From Arthrobacter pascens (GTDB taxonomy: Bacteria > Actinomycetota > Actinomycetes > Actinomycetales > Micrococcaceae): DNA of 34,843 nt. Of this stretch, positions 21,421 to 29,069 are shown piece by piece (position 1 is the stretch's first letter; every line of letters begins with the position of its first letter). Location: positions 1-34,843 of the forward strand of contig NZ_JAFHKT010000099.1 of the NCBI RefSeq assembly GCF_017052465.1, read 5' to 3'. The notes under the pieces were generated by a model. That model was not told the DNA's origin. It saw nothing but the letters and a program-made list of their open reading frames with translations, and ran no database searches. Both the position numbers and the translations under genes were made by a program.

Positions 21421-23085
21421 ATGTCCAAAACCACCGCCGGACCCGCACCCGGAGAGGTCCTGACCAAACGGCAAACCATCACCGTCATGGTGGGGCTCAT
21501 GCTCGGCATGTTCCTCTCATCGCTGGACCAGACCATCGTCTCCACGTCCATCTACACCATCGCCAACGACCTGGACGGCCTCTCGCTGCAGGCCTGGGCC
21601 ACCACCGCCTACCTCATCACCTCTACCGTCACCACCCCGCTGTACGGCAAGCTGAGCGATATCTTCGGCCGCCGCCCGCTGTATCTGGCCGCCATCGTGA
21701 TCTTCCTGGCCGGCTCCCTGTACGCCGGCTCGGTGCACTCCATGACAGAGCTGGCCATTGCCCGCGGCATCCAGGGCATGGGCGCCGGCGGCCTGCTGGC
21801 CCTCGCACTGACCATCATCGGTGACATCGTCTCGCTCAAGGACCGGTCCAAGTTCCAGGGCTACTTCATGTCCGTCTTCGGCATCTCTTCGGTGCTCGGC
21901 CCGGTGGTGGGCGGCGCCTTCGCCGGTTCCGCCAACATCCTGGGCTTTGACGGGTGGCGCTGGGTGTTCTTCATCAACCTGCCGATCGGGCTGGCCGCAC
22001 TGGCCGTGGTGTTCCTGTACCTGCACCTTCCCGCCAAGCACGCGAAGCAGAAAATCGATTACTGGGGCGCGGCCGCGATCACCCTGGCCATCGTGCCGCT
22101 GCTGCTCGTCGCCGAACAGGGCCGCAGCTGGGGCTGGACGTCGGCGGCCTCCCTGCTCTGCATCGGCCTGGGCGTCATCGGGATTGCTGCCTTCCTGGCT
22201 GCCGAAAAGCGCGCCGGGGACTACGCGCTCATCCCGCTGCGCCTCTTCCGGAACGTCACCTTCGGCCTGTCCTCGCTGCTGAACTTCATCATCGGCATCG
22301 GCATGTTCGGCGCCATCGCCATGCTGCCCATGTACCTGCAGCTGGTGAAGGGCCTCACGCCCACCGAGGCCGGGCTGATGATGATCACCTTCACCGTGGG
22401 CATCCTCTCGGGCTCCATCACCGCAGGCCGCACCATCTCGGCATCCGGCACCTACAGGATCTTCCCGATCCTGGGCACGTCCATCCTGACAGCGGCCGCC
22501 GTCGCCATGGGCCTGTCCCTCGGCGTGGACACCGGCCTCTGGGTCCCGGGCCTGATCGCGGTGTTCTTCGGCCTGGGCCTGGGCTTCTGCATGCAGCCGC
22601 TCACGCTCGCCATGCAGGTCTCCGTCCCGCCGAAGGACATGGGTGTGGGCACTTCCTCCGCCGCATTCTTCCGCTCCATGGGCGGCGCCGTGGGAACGGC
22701 GGTGTTCATCTCCATGCTGTTCAGCCTCGCCGCGGACAAAATCGGCAGCGGCATGAAGGACGCCATGCAGAGCGCGGACTTCCTCAAGGTCCTCCAGGAC
22801 CCCGCCGTGGCCGCCGACCCCGCGAACGCCAAGCTCTACGAGTTCTTCAAGAACGGCGCCACGAACGATTCCCTGAACGACACCAGCTGGCTCCACTCCG
22901 CCAACCCCGTGCTGACCCGGCCCATCACGGAGGGCTTCGCGCAGTCGATCGACGCGGTGATGCTCACCGCCGCGGCCCTCACCGGCGTCGCCTTCCTGAT
23001 CAGCCTCGCCCTGCCGAACAAGAAGCTCACGGACCCCAAAGCCGCTGCGCAGGACGCGGGATCCGAGCCGGTCGCCGCGCACTGA
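21421..23085 (+). CDS. DHA2 family (14-TM) MFS drug exporter, EmrB/QacA-like
   Basis: A 554-residue transporter with 14 hydrophobic helices. Motifs: MLGMFLSSLDQTIVSTSIYTIAND (motif D1), GKLSDIFGRRPLY (motif A), ARGIQGMGAGGLLALALTIIGD (motif B) and GPVVGGAFA with WRWVFFINLPIG (motif C region). A polar loop of about 70 residues near the end (KDAMQSADFLKVLQDPAV...) precedes the last helix. It probably exports lipophilic or cationic drugs by proton antiport. GGAG lies 8 nt before the ATG at 21421. A palindrome at 21365-21385 is a candidate repressor site. A strong terminator follows at 23109. Confidence 0.9.
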   Translation: MSKTTAGPAPGEVLTKRQTITVMVGLMLGMFLSSLDQTIVSTSIYTIANDLDGLSLQAWATTAYLITSTVTTPLYGKLSDIFGRRPLYLAAIVIFLAGSLYAGSVHSMTELAIARGIQGMGAGGLLALALTIIGDIVSLKDRSKFQGYFMSVFGISSVLGPVVGGAFAGSANILGFDGWRWVFFINLPIGLAALAVVFLYLHLPAKHAKQKIDYWGAAAITLAIVPLLLVAEQGRSWGWTSAASLLCIGLGVIGIAAFLAAEKRAGDYALIPLRLFRNVTFGLSSLLNFIIGIGMFGAIAMLPMYLQLVKGLTPTEAGLMMITFTVGILSGSITAGRTISASGTYRIFPILGTSILTAAAVAMGLSLGVDTGLWVPGLIAVFFGLGLGFCMQPLTLAMQVSVPPKDMGVGTSSAAFFRSMGGAVGTAVFISMLFSLAADKIGSGMKDAMQSADFLKVLQDPAVAADPANAKLYEFFKNGATNDSLNDTSWLHSANPVLTRPITEGFAQSIDAVMLTAAALTGVAFLISLALPNKKLTDPKAAAQDAGSEPVAAH

Positions 23086-23108
23086 CCACCGGGACAACGC
23101 AGGGAAGC

Positions 23109-23140
23109 ACGACGACGGCGGGACGTCCCGCCGTCGTCGT
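23109..23140 (+). terminator. Perfect 32-bp palindromic terminator after the DHA2 exporter
   Basis: Positions 23109-23124 are the exact reverse complement of 23125-23140 (outer part ACGACGACGGCGGGAC), folding to a stem of about 14 bp with a 4-nt loop, followed by CTTCT. Confidence 0.85.
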
Positions 23141-23273
23141 CTTCTGTCCCGAAGTGGAACAGCGGGCCGTGACGTGCCACACTGTTAGGCGCGTGTGCGC
23201 CGGCCGTCTGGGCCGGTACCGCAGCCGACGACGTCCGCACCGCAGAAACCAACCCCAAATCCAAGGGAGAACC

Positions 23274-24713
23274 ATGTCCACCGCCAACGAGCAAACTACC
23301 GCCAAGATCCCGAAACGGGTCATTTGGCTGGCGCTTGCCGGCGCCGTGGGAGGCTTCCTGTTCGGCTTTGACTCCTCCGTGGTCAACGGAGCCGTCGACG
23401 CCATGAAGGACGAATTCGCACTGAGCGAAGCCGTGACAGGCTTCGCCGTGGCCGTTGCCCTCCTGGGATGCGCCGCCGGCGCCTACATGGCCGGCAAGGT
23501 CGCCGACCGCTACGGCCGCATCCCCGCCATGAAGCTCGGCGCCCTGCTGTTCCTGGTCAGCGCTGTCGGCACCGGCTTCGCCTTCGGCGTCTGGGACCTG
23601 ATCTTCTGGCGCCTCGTCGGCGGCCTGGGCATTGGCCTGGCGTCCGTGATCGCGCCCGCGTACATCTCCGAGATCTCCCCGAGGCACGTCCGCGGCCGCC
23701 TCGCCTCCCTGCAGCAGCTCGCGATCACCACGGGTATCTTCGCCGCGCTGCTGTCCGATGCGCTCTTCGCCACGTCCGCCGGCGGCGCCGACCAGCCGTT
23801 CTGGCTGGGAATCGAGGCCTGGCGCTGGATGTTCCTGGGCGCCGCCCTGCCCGCCGTGGTCTACGGCTGGATCTCCTACACCCTGCCTGAATCCCCGCGT
23901 TTCCTCGTCATCCAGGGCAAGGAAGCCGAAGCACGCAAGGTCTTCGACTCCATCGCACCCCAGGAGGACACCGACCGCCACCTGCGCGAAATCCGCGAGG
24001 CCATCGAGGAGGACCAGCTCGCGGGGAAGAAGGGTTCGCTCCGCGGCAAGACCTTTGGCCTCCAGGCCGTCGTCTGGATCGGCATCACGCTCTCCGTGCT
24101 GCAGCAGTTCGTGGGCATCAACGTGATCTTCTACTACTCCACCACGCTGTGGAAGGCCGTGGGCTTCCAGGAGAAGGACTCGCTCACCATCTCCGTGGCC
24201 ACCTCCGTCACCAACATCCTGGTGACGCTCGTGGCCATCGCCCTCGTCGACCGGATCGGGCGCCGGCCCATCCTGCTGGCCGGTTCCATCGGCATGGCCG
24301 TCTCGCTCGGTGCCATGGCCGTGGCCTTCGCCTCGGCGCGGGGCACCGGGTCCGAAATCTCCCTGCCCGGCGCCTGGGGGCCCGTTGCCCTGGTTGCCGC
24401 GAACGTCTTCGTGATCAGCTTCGGCGCCTCCTGGGGCCCGCTCGTCTGGGTGCTGCTCGGTGAGATCTTCCCGTCCCGGATCCGCGCCCGCGCCCTGGGC
24501 CTGGCCGCCGCCGCCCAGTGGATCGCCAACTTCGCCATCACCCTGAGCTTCCCTGTGATGGCCGCCGCGTCGCTGCCGCTGACGTACGCCATGTACGCGC
24601 TGTTCGCCGCGGCCTCATTCTTCTTCGTCATGTACAAGGTGCCGGAGACGAACGGCATGTCGCTGGAACAGGCCGAAACCCTGTTTGTTCCAAAGGGGTC
24701 CGTTAAGGTCTGA
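23274..24713 (+). CDS. Sugar porter family MFS transporter (XylE/GlcP-like)
   Basis: A 479-residue, 12-helix sugar:proton symporter. Signatures: GGFLFGFDSSVVNGA in helix 1, GKVADRYGRIPAM, the sugar-porter motif PESPRFLV at the end of the first half, LQQFVGINVIFYYS in helix 7, DRIGRRPILL, and the C-terminal VPETNGMSLEQ. Likely substrates are glucose, xylose or inositol. AAGGGA at 23263-23268 sets the ATG at 23274. It is bounded by terminators on both sides (23109 and 24741), so it is a single-gene unit. Confidence 0.9.
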   Translation: MSTANEQTTAKIPKRVIWLALAGAVGGFLFGFDSSVVNGAVDAMKDEFALSEAVTGFAVAVALLGCAAGAYMAGKVADRYGRIPAMKLGALLFLVSAVGTGFAFGVWDLIFWRLVGGLGIGLASVIAPAYISEISPRHVRGRLASLQQLAITTGIFAALLSDALFATSAGGADQPFWLGIEAWRWMFLGAALPAVVYGWISYTLPESPRFLVIQGKEAEARKVFDSIAPQEDTDRHLREIREAIEEDQLAGKKGSLRGKTFGLQAVVWIGITLSVLQQFVGINVIFYYSTTLWKAVGFQEKDSLTISVATSVTNILVTLVAIALVDRIGRRPILLAGSIGMAVSLGAMAVAFASARGTGSEISLPGAWGPVALVAANVFVISFGASWGPLVWVLLGEIFPSRIRARALGLAAAAQWIANFAITLSFPVMAAASLPLTYAMYALFAAASFFFVMYKVPETNGMSLEQAETLFVPKGSVKV

Positions 24714-24740
24714 CCGGCTCTTAGCCCCCCGGACATGTGG

Positions 24741-24773
24741 AGGCGCCAGCGTTCCGATGGAATGCTGGCGCCT
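24741..24773 (+). terminator. Hairpin terminator after the sugar porter gene
   Basis: AGGCGCCAGC (24741-24750) pairs with GCTGGCGCCT (24764-24773). The stem continues with a G-U pair and four more pairs to a 3-nt loop, 15 bp in all. TCTG follows. Confidence 0.8.
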
Positions 24774-24913
24774 TCTGCCGTCTGTGGCGGGCTTTCGGGC
24801 GGGCCTTGGCCGGACCGCCAATACGGCCTCCTGCACGGGCACCGTGTAGGTTGGAAAGGCTGATTTTGTAACCGCCGCCACCCTCGCGGCGGTCCTTTCA
24901 AAGGATTTTGCAC

Positions 24914-26374
24914 ATGTCTGAGCAGACAACCACCGGGCAGAGAACTGCCTCCAGCCAGGACAGCGAGCCCCACCTTTCACGCTCGCTGAGCAACCGGCAC
25001 ATCCAGCTGTTGGCCATCGGCGGCGCCATCGGCACCGGCCTCTTCATGGGCTCCGGCAAGACGATTTCGGTGGCCGGACCGTCCGTGATCTTCGTGTACA
25101 TGATCATCGGCTTCATGCTCTTCTTCGTGATGCGGGCCATGGGCCAGCTCCTGCTGTCCAACCTGAACTACAAGTCCTTTAGCGACTTCGCCGGCGACCT
25201 CCTGGGTCCGTGGGCCGGCTTCTTCACCGGCTGGACCTACTGGTTCTGCTGGGTTGTCACAGGTGTCGCCGACGTGATCGCGATTGCCGGCTACGCCAAC
25301 GAGCTGTGGCCCGGCATCCAGCTGTGGATCCCAGGCATCGCCACCATCGTCATCCTGCTGCTGCTGAACCTCCCGACCGTCAAGGCCTTCGGCGAGACCG
25401 AGTTCTGGTTCGCGCTGATCAAGATCGTGGCCATCGTGGCACTTATCGCAGTGGGCCTGGTGATGATTCTTACCGGGTTCCAGTCCGACGCCGGCACAGC
25501 CAGCTTCACGAACCTCTGGAGCCACGGGGGCTTCTTCCCCCGGGAGTTCATGGGCTTCGTGGCGGGTTTCCAGATTGCCGTCTTCGCTTTCGTGGGCATT
25601 GAACTCGTAGGTACGGCAGCGGCCGAAACCAAAAACCCCGAGCACAACCTGCCCCGCGCCATCAACGCCATTCCGCTGCGCGTCATGCTCTTCTACGTGG
25701 GCGCGCTGATCATCCTGATGTCCGTTACCCCGTGGACCGAGTTCCAGGCCGGCCACAGCCCGTTCATCGGCATGTTCTCCCTGGCGGGACTGGGCATGGC
25801 GGCCATGGTGGTGAACCTCGTGGTGCTGACCTCAGCCATGTCCTCGGCCAACTCCGGCATATATTCCACTTCGCGCATGGTCTTCGGCCTCGCGAACGAC
25901 GGCGATGCCCCCAAGCTGTTCGGCCGCCTCTCCAGCCGGAAGGTCCCGCAGAACGCGCTGTTCCTTTCGTGCGTCCTGCTGCTCGCCGGCGTGGCACTCC
26001 TTTACGCGGGCAAGGACGTCGGAGTGGCGTTCGACATGGTCACCACCGTCTCCGCCGTCTGCTTCATGTTCGTCTGGTCCATCATTCTGGCCAGCTACCT
26101 GGTGTTCCGGAAGCGCCGCCCCGAACTGCACAAGTCCTCACCGTTCAAGATGCCCGGCGGTATTCCCATGGTCTGGGTGGTGTTCGCCTTCTTCGCGTTC
26201 CTCGTCTGGGCTCTCACCACCCAGCCGGACACGCTGACGGCGCTGCTCGTCACCCCGCTCTGGTTCGCGGTCCTCGGCGCCGCCTACGCGGTGGTCCGCC
26301 GTTCACCGCTGCACCAGGCGCGTGTGGCTGAGTGGAAGGCCATGGCCGACGCCGAGACTGCGTCAGCACGCTAA
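24914..26374 (+). CDS. APC family amino-acid permease (CycA-like)
   Basis: A 486-residue transporter with 12 helices. N-terminal signature: SRSLSNRHIQLLAIGGAIGTGLFMGSG, then the AAT-subfamily blocks ELVGTAAAETKNPEHNLPRAINAIP and SAMSSANSGIYSTSRM. The closest pattern is the D-serine/D-alanine/glycine permease group (CycA), but substrate choice within the AAT subfamily cannot be read from sequence alone. AAAGGA at 24900-24905 sets the ATG at 24914; an in-frame TTG at 24908 is too close to it. A long hairpin at 26415 ends the unit. Confidence 0.88.
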   Translation: MSEQTTTGQRTASSQDSEPHLSRSLSNRHIQLLAIGGAIGTGLFMGSGKTISVAGPSVIFVYMIIGFMLFFVMRAMGQLLLSNLNYKSFSDFAGDLLGPWAGFFTGWTYWFCWVVTGVADVIAIAGYANELWPGIQLWIPGIATIVILLLLNLPTVKAFGETEFWFALIKIVAIVALIAVGLVMILTGFQSDAGTASFTNLWSHGGFFPREFMGFVAGFQIAVFAFVGIELVGTAAAETKNPEHNLPRAINAIPLRVMLFYVGALIILMSVTPWTEFQAGHSPFIGMFSLAGLGMAAMVVNLVVLTSAMSSANSGIYSTSRMVFGLANDGDAPKLFGRLSSRKVPQNALFLSCVLLLAGVALLYAGKDVGVAFDMVTTVSAVCFMFVWSIILASYLVFRKRRPELHKSSPFKMPGGIPMVWVVFAFFAFLVWALTTQPDTLTALLVTPLWFAVLGAAYAVVRRSPLHQARVAEWKAMADAETASAR

Positions 26375-26414
26375 CTGGAGCCGTTTCACCGGACTCAGGC
26401 CCGGTCTCCACGCA

Positions 26415-26450
26415 GACCCGGACGGCAGTGTCACAACTGCCGTTCGGGTC
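26415..26450 (+). terminator. Hairpin terminator after the amino-acid permease gene
   Basis: GACCCGGACGGCAG (26415-26428) pairs with CTGCCGTTCGGGTC (26437-26450), with one G-U wobble plus an added T-A pair. The loop is 6 nt. It lies 40 bp past the permease stop, just upstream of the pirin promoter. Confidence 0.7.
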
Positions 26451-26465
26451 CGGGCGGAGCAGGGC

Positions 26466-26471
26466 TAGGCT
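26466..26471 (+). promoter_or_regulatory. -10 box for a leaderless pirin transcript
   Basis: TAGGCT, then 7 nt (TGTCCCC), then the ATG at 26479. No ribosome site fits. Confidence 0.6.
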
Positions 26472-26478
26472 TGTCCCC

Positions 26479-27471
26479 ATGAGCAACATCGAAGCCGTCC
26501 CCCGGGAAATGCTTTGCGAGGCGGCGGGAGCCGCCACCGATATCGAAATCCTCGCCCCCCGCGCAGTGCCGCTGGGCGGGCCCAGGGCCATGGACGTGCG
26601 CCGCACCCTGCCCCAACGCCAGCGCAGCCTCATCGGCGCCTGGTGCTTCCTGGACCATTACGGTCCGGACCGTGTCGGTGCGACCGGCGGAATGCGGGTC
26701 CCCCGCCACCCCCACACCGGCCTTCAGACTGTCAGCTGGCTCTTCACCGGCGAGGTCGAGCACCGGGACTCCGCAGGGTTCCACGCCATGGTTCGGCCCG
26801 GCGAGATCAACCTGATGACAGCAGGCAGGGGCATCAGCCACTCGGAATTTTCCACACCGGACACGGACGTGCTGCACGGCGCCCAGCTCTGGGTGGCCCT
26901 CCCGGACACCGCCCGCCACATGGAGCCCACCTTCGAGAGCTACCGCCCGGAACCCGTCACGGGAGAAGGCTGGACCCTGCGCGTCTTCCTGGGCTCCCTC
27001 TCCGGCAGCACCTCGCCGGTTACGACGCACAGCCCGCTCCTCGGGGCGGAGATCCTGCTCGAACCGGGCACCTCGCTGGAGCTTGCCACTGACCCCGCCT
27101 TTGAGCACGGAGTGCTGCTGGACGCGGGCTCCCTGCACCTGGACGGCCATCCGGTTGCCGTGGACCATCTGGCGTTCCTGCCCGTGGGCCGCGACTCCCT
27201 GACCCTCACCGCCGGCGACGATCCCGTGCGGGTGCTCCTCATCGGGGGCGAGCCGCTCGGCGAGAAGATCCTCATGTGGTGGAACTTCGTGGGCCGCAGC
27301 CACGAGGAGATCGTCAGCTACAGGGAACAGTGGCAGACAGAGATCGGCGCGGAACATCCAGCCGGGCCAGGCACCGGAGGCACGCTGCGCTTCGGCACGT
27401 TCCCCGCCGGCGAGCCCGCTGCCCTCCCCGCGCCCGCGCTTCCCACCACCCGCCTGCGGCCCCGGAGCTAA
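26479..27471 (+). CDS. Pirin family cupin protein
   Basis: A 330-residue bicupin. The N-terminal cupin has the pirin metal motif RHPHTGLQTVSWLFTGEVEHRDS and the hallmark RPGEINLMTAGRGISHSE. The second half carries MWWNFVGRSHEEI, a conserved pirin stretch. Pirins bind iron; some bacterial members are quercetinases, others redox-responsive regulators of central metabolism, so the role is open. The ATG at 26479 has TAGGCT 7 nt upstream, suggesting leaderless translation. The gene is convergent with mtlD, with the repeat array 27504-27787 between them. Confidence 0.88.
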   Translation: MSNIEAVPREMLCEAAGAATDIEILAPRAVPLGGPRAMDVRRTLPQRQRSLIGAWCFLDHYGPDRVGATGGMRVPRHPHTGLQTVSWLFTGEVEHRDSAGFHAMVRPGEINLMTAGRGISHSEFSTPDTDVLHGAQLWVALPDTARHMEPTFESYRPEPVTGEGWTLRVFLGSLSGSTSPVTTHSPLLGAEILLEPGTSLELATDPAFEHGVLLDAGSLHLDGHPVAVDHLAFLPVGRDSLTLTAGDDPVRVLLIGGEPLGEKILMWWNFVGRSHEEIVSYREQWQTEIGAEHPAGPGTGGTLRFGTFPAGEPAALPAPALPTTRLRPRS

Positions 27472-27503
27472 GCGGTTTAGCGCGCCGCCAACCGCCAACC
27501 GCC

Positions 27504-27612
27504 AACCCTCCCGCAGTTTTGGCCGCCAAACCACCAACCCTCCCGCAGTTTTGGCGGCCAAACCGCCAACCCTCCCGCAGTTTTGGCGGCCAAACCGCCA
27601 ACCCTCCCGCAG
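27504..27612 (-). repeat. 32-bp tandem repeat, block 1 (core on the minus strand)
   Basis: Units begin at 27504, 27536, 27568 and 27600 with AACCCTCCCGCAG, exactly 32 bp apart; the fourth stops after the core. Units 2 and 3 are identical and unit 1 differs at two positions. Each full unit also holds a palindrome TTTGGC(C/G)GCCAAA. Three 7-bp CCGCCAA copies precede the array at about 27485-27505. Because 32 is not a multiple of three, the array does not look like coding sequence. Confidence 0.92.
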
Positions 27613-27647
27613 CACTTGCTCCCGGCCGGAGCCAGCCTGAACGTGAA

Positions 27648-27787
27648 CTGCGGGAGGGTCGCCCTTTTTCTGCAGAAACTGCGGGAGCGTCAGGAGAAAC
27701 GTTGCAGGATGTGAGGGAGCGTCAGCAAAAACGTCGCAAGACGTGAGGGAGCGTCGAGAGAAACGTTGCAGGATATGAGGGAGGGTC
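27648..27787 (+). repeat. 32-bp-period repeat, block 2 (core on the plus strand)
   Basis: Five cores start at 27648, 27679, 27711, 27743 and 27775 (spacing 31, 32, 32, 32). The first is CTGCGGGAGGGTC, the next CTGCGGGAGCGTC, then GTGAGGGAGCGTC twice and ATGAGGGAGGGTC. The remainder of the unit is GTTGCAGGAT before the core and a purine-rich AAAC end. The first core is the reverse complement of the block 1 core, so the two blocks face each other across a 35-bp gap. Confidence 0.88.
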
Positions 27788-27804
27788 GGCCGGGGATTAA
27801 ACGC

Positions 27805-27842
27805 ACGACGCCGGAACTCACCTTCTGGAGTTCCGGCGTCGT
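27805..27842. terminator. Bidirectional hairpin terminator between pirin and mtlD
   Basis: ACGACGCCGGAACTC (27805-27819) pairs perfectly with GAGTTCCGGCGTCGT (27828-27842), a 15-bp stem with an 8-nt loop. TCGTTTTG follows on the plus strand. The right arm is partly repeated directly at about 27850 (GAGTTCCGGCGT). The hairpin lies between convergent genes and can serve both. Confidence 0.82.
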
Positions 27843-27905
27843 TCGTTTTGAGTTCCGGCGTTGGGGCTTTGCGTTCGTGCGTTGCGGGAGGCCTTGCCGT
27901 AGTGC

Positions 27906-29069
27906 TTAAACGGTGGCGGTAACGCCTTCCGCTTTGCGCTCCTCGACCAGGCCGCAGACGGCCGCGAACAGCGGGTGCTCGGACGTGAGCCCGGTGATCC
28001 GCTCAGTCGCCTCGGCCGGCTCGGAGGACGCCAGGATCTGCCCCAGCTCCACCGCTTCGGCGTCGGCGGGGTCGTTGAACCGCAGGGCCGACGCGATCGC
28101 CCCGAGCAGCGCTTCCGGCACGATGCCCCGCTCGGCGAGTTCAGCGGCAGGGCCGATGAACCGCTCGTGCCGGCTGAGTTTGCGCAGCGGGGCCCGGCCA
28201 ACCCGGTGCACTGTGTCCGGCAGGTGCGGGTTGGTGAAGCGCCCCAGGATCTTCTGCACGTAGGCTTCCTGCTCGTCGTGGTTGAACCCGTGCTTGGCCA
28301 CCAGCAGCTGCTTGGTTTCGTCGAGCACGGCACGCACGTCCGCCGCCACATCCTGATCGGCCATGGCCTCCGAGATCTTCTCCAGCCCGGCCTCGAAGCC
28401 AAAATACGCGGCCGAGGCGTGCCCCGTGTTGACCGTGAACAGCTTCCGCTCGATGTAGGGCCCCAGCTCGTCCACGAACGTGGCGCCGGGAATGACGGGC
28501 GCGGCACCTCCGAAGGGCGTGCGGTCGATGACCCACTCGTAGAACGTCTCCACCGTGACATCCAGACCCTGGCCCGGTTCCTGGTTGGGCACGATCCTGT
28601 CCACGGCAGTGTTGGCAAACACCGCCGCCTCGTCCAGCGGCCCCGCGGCGTCATCCCAGCACGACACGATCGCCTCGCGCAGGATGTCCGTGGCGTTGAT
28701 GGCGTTCTCACAGGCCATTACCTGCAGCGGCGCCTTGCCTGCCTCACGGACGGCGATGCCCTTCGCAATGGCGGGGGCCACGAACTTGAGGATGTGCGGT
28801 CCCACGGCGGTGGTGACGATGTCCGCCGTCGCGATCTCCTCGATCAGCTGCGACTCCTGCGTGCTGGAGTTGATCGCCCGGAAGTTGTCCACAGTGCTCA
28901 CGGTCGGGCTCTCCCCTACCTCGTGCACTTGGTAGCTGTCCGCGGCGGCCAGCTGGGTAATCAGGGCATCCGCAACATCAGCGAAAACCACCTCGTATCC
29001 GGCCTGATGCAGCAGCAGCCCCACAAACCCGCGGCCGATGTTTCCGGCTCCGAAATGTACTGCCTTCAC
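27906..29069 (-). CDS. mtlD: Mannitol-1-phosphate 5-dehydrogenase
   Basis: A 387-residue enzyme (E. coli MtlD is about 382) that oxidises mannitol-1-phosphate to fructose-6-phosphate with NAD. The N-terminus MKAVHFGAGNIGRGFVGLLL is the dinucleotide fold of MtlD. Further family blocks are ACENAINATDILREA, FTVNTGHASAAYFGFEAG, and the C-terminal-half GRAPLRKLSRHERFIGPA. The GTG at 29069 overlaps the TAG of mtlA by one base (TAGTG), so the two are translationally coupled. It is the last gene of the tetR-mtlA-mtlD unit and ends toward the hairpin at 27805. Confidence 0.95.
   Translation of the reverse strand: MKAVHFGAGNIGRGFVGLLLHQAGYEVVFADVADALITQLAAADSYQVHEVGESPTVSTVDNFRAINSSTQESQLIEEIATADIVTTAVGPHILKFVAPAIAKGIAVREAGKAPLQVMACENAINATDILREAIVSCWDDAAGPLDEAAVFANTAVDRIVPNQEPGQGLDVTVETFYEWVIDRTPFGGAAPVIPGATFVDELGPYIERKLFTVNTGHASAAYFGFEAGLEKISEAMADQDVAADVRAVLDETKQLLVAKHGFNHDEQEAYVQKILGRFTNPHLPDTVHRVGRAPLRKLSRHERFIGPAAELAERGIVPEALLGAIASALRFNDPADAEAVELGQILASSEPAEATERITGLTSEHPLFAAVCGLVEERKAEGVTATV

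Noticed and set aside
21517..23097. 526-codon minus-strand frame opposite the DHA2 exporter
   Set aside because: It is a GC-rich shadow of a clear 14-helix transporter and its translation is low-complexity His/Gly/Glu-rich without known domains.
21954..23273. Open frame upstream of the sugar porter, suggesting a 919-residue protein
   Set aside because: The upstream part is an out-of-frame shadow of the DHA2 gene and runs through a terminator; AAGGGA and the ATG at 23274 define the real start.
26431..27615. Minus-strand frame giving a repeated peptide (GGLAAKTAG...) through the repeat array
   Set aside because: The repeat period of 32 bp shifts frame in each unit, the frame opposes the pirin gene, and no ribosome site or domain is present.
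27504..27787. Possible CRISPR array
   Set aside because: Conserved cores are only about 13 bp, units in block 1 are identical along their full length with no unique spacers, orientation flips between blocks, and no cas gene is near.
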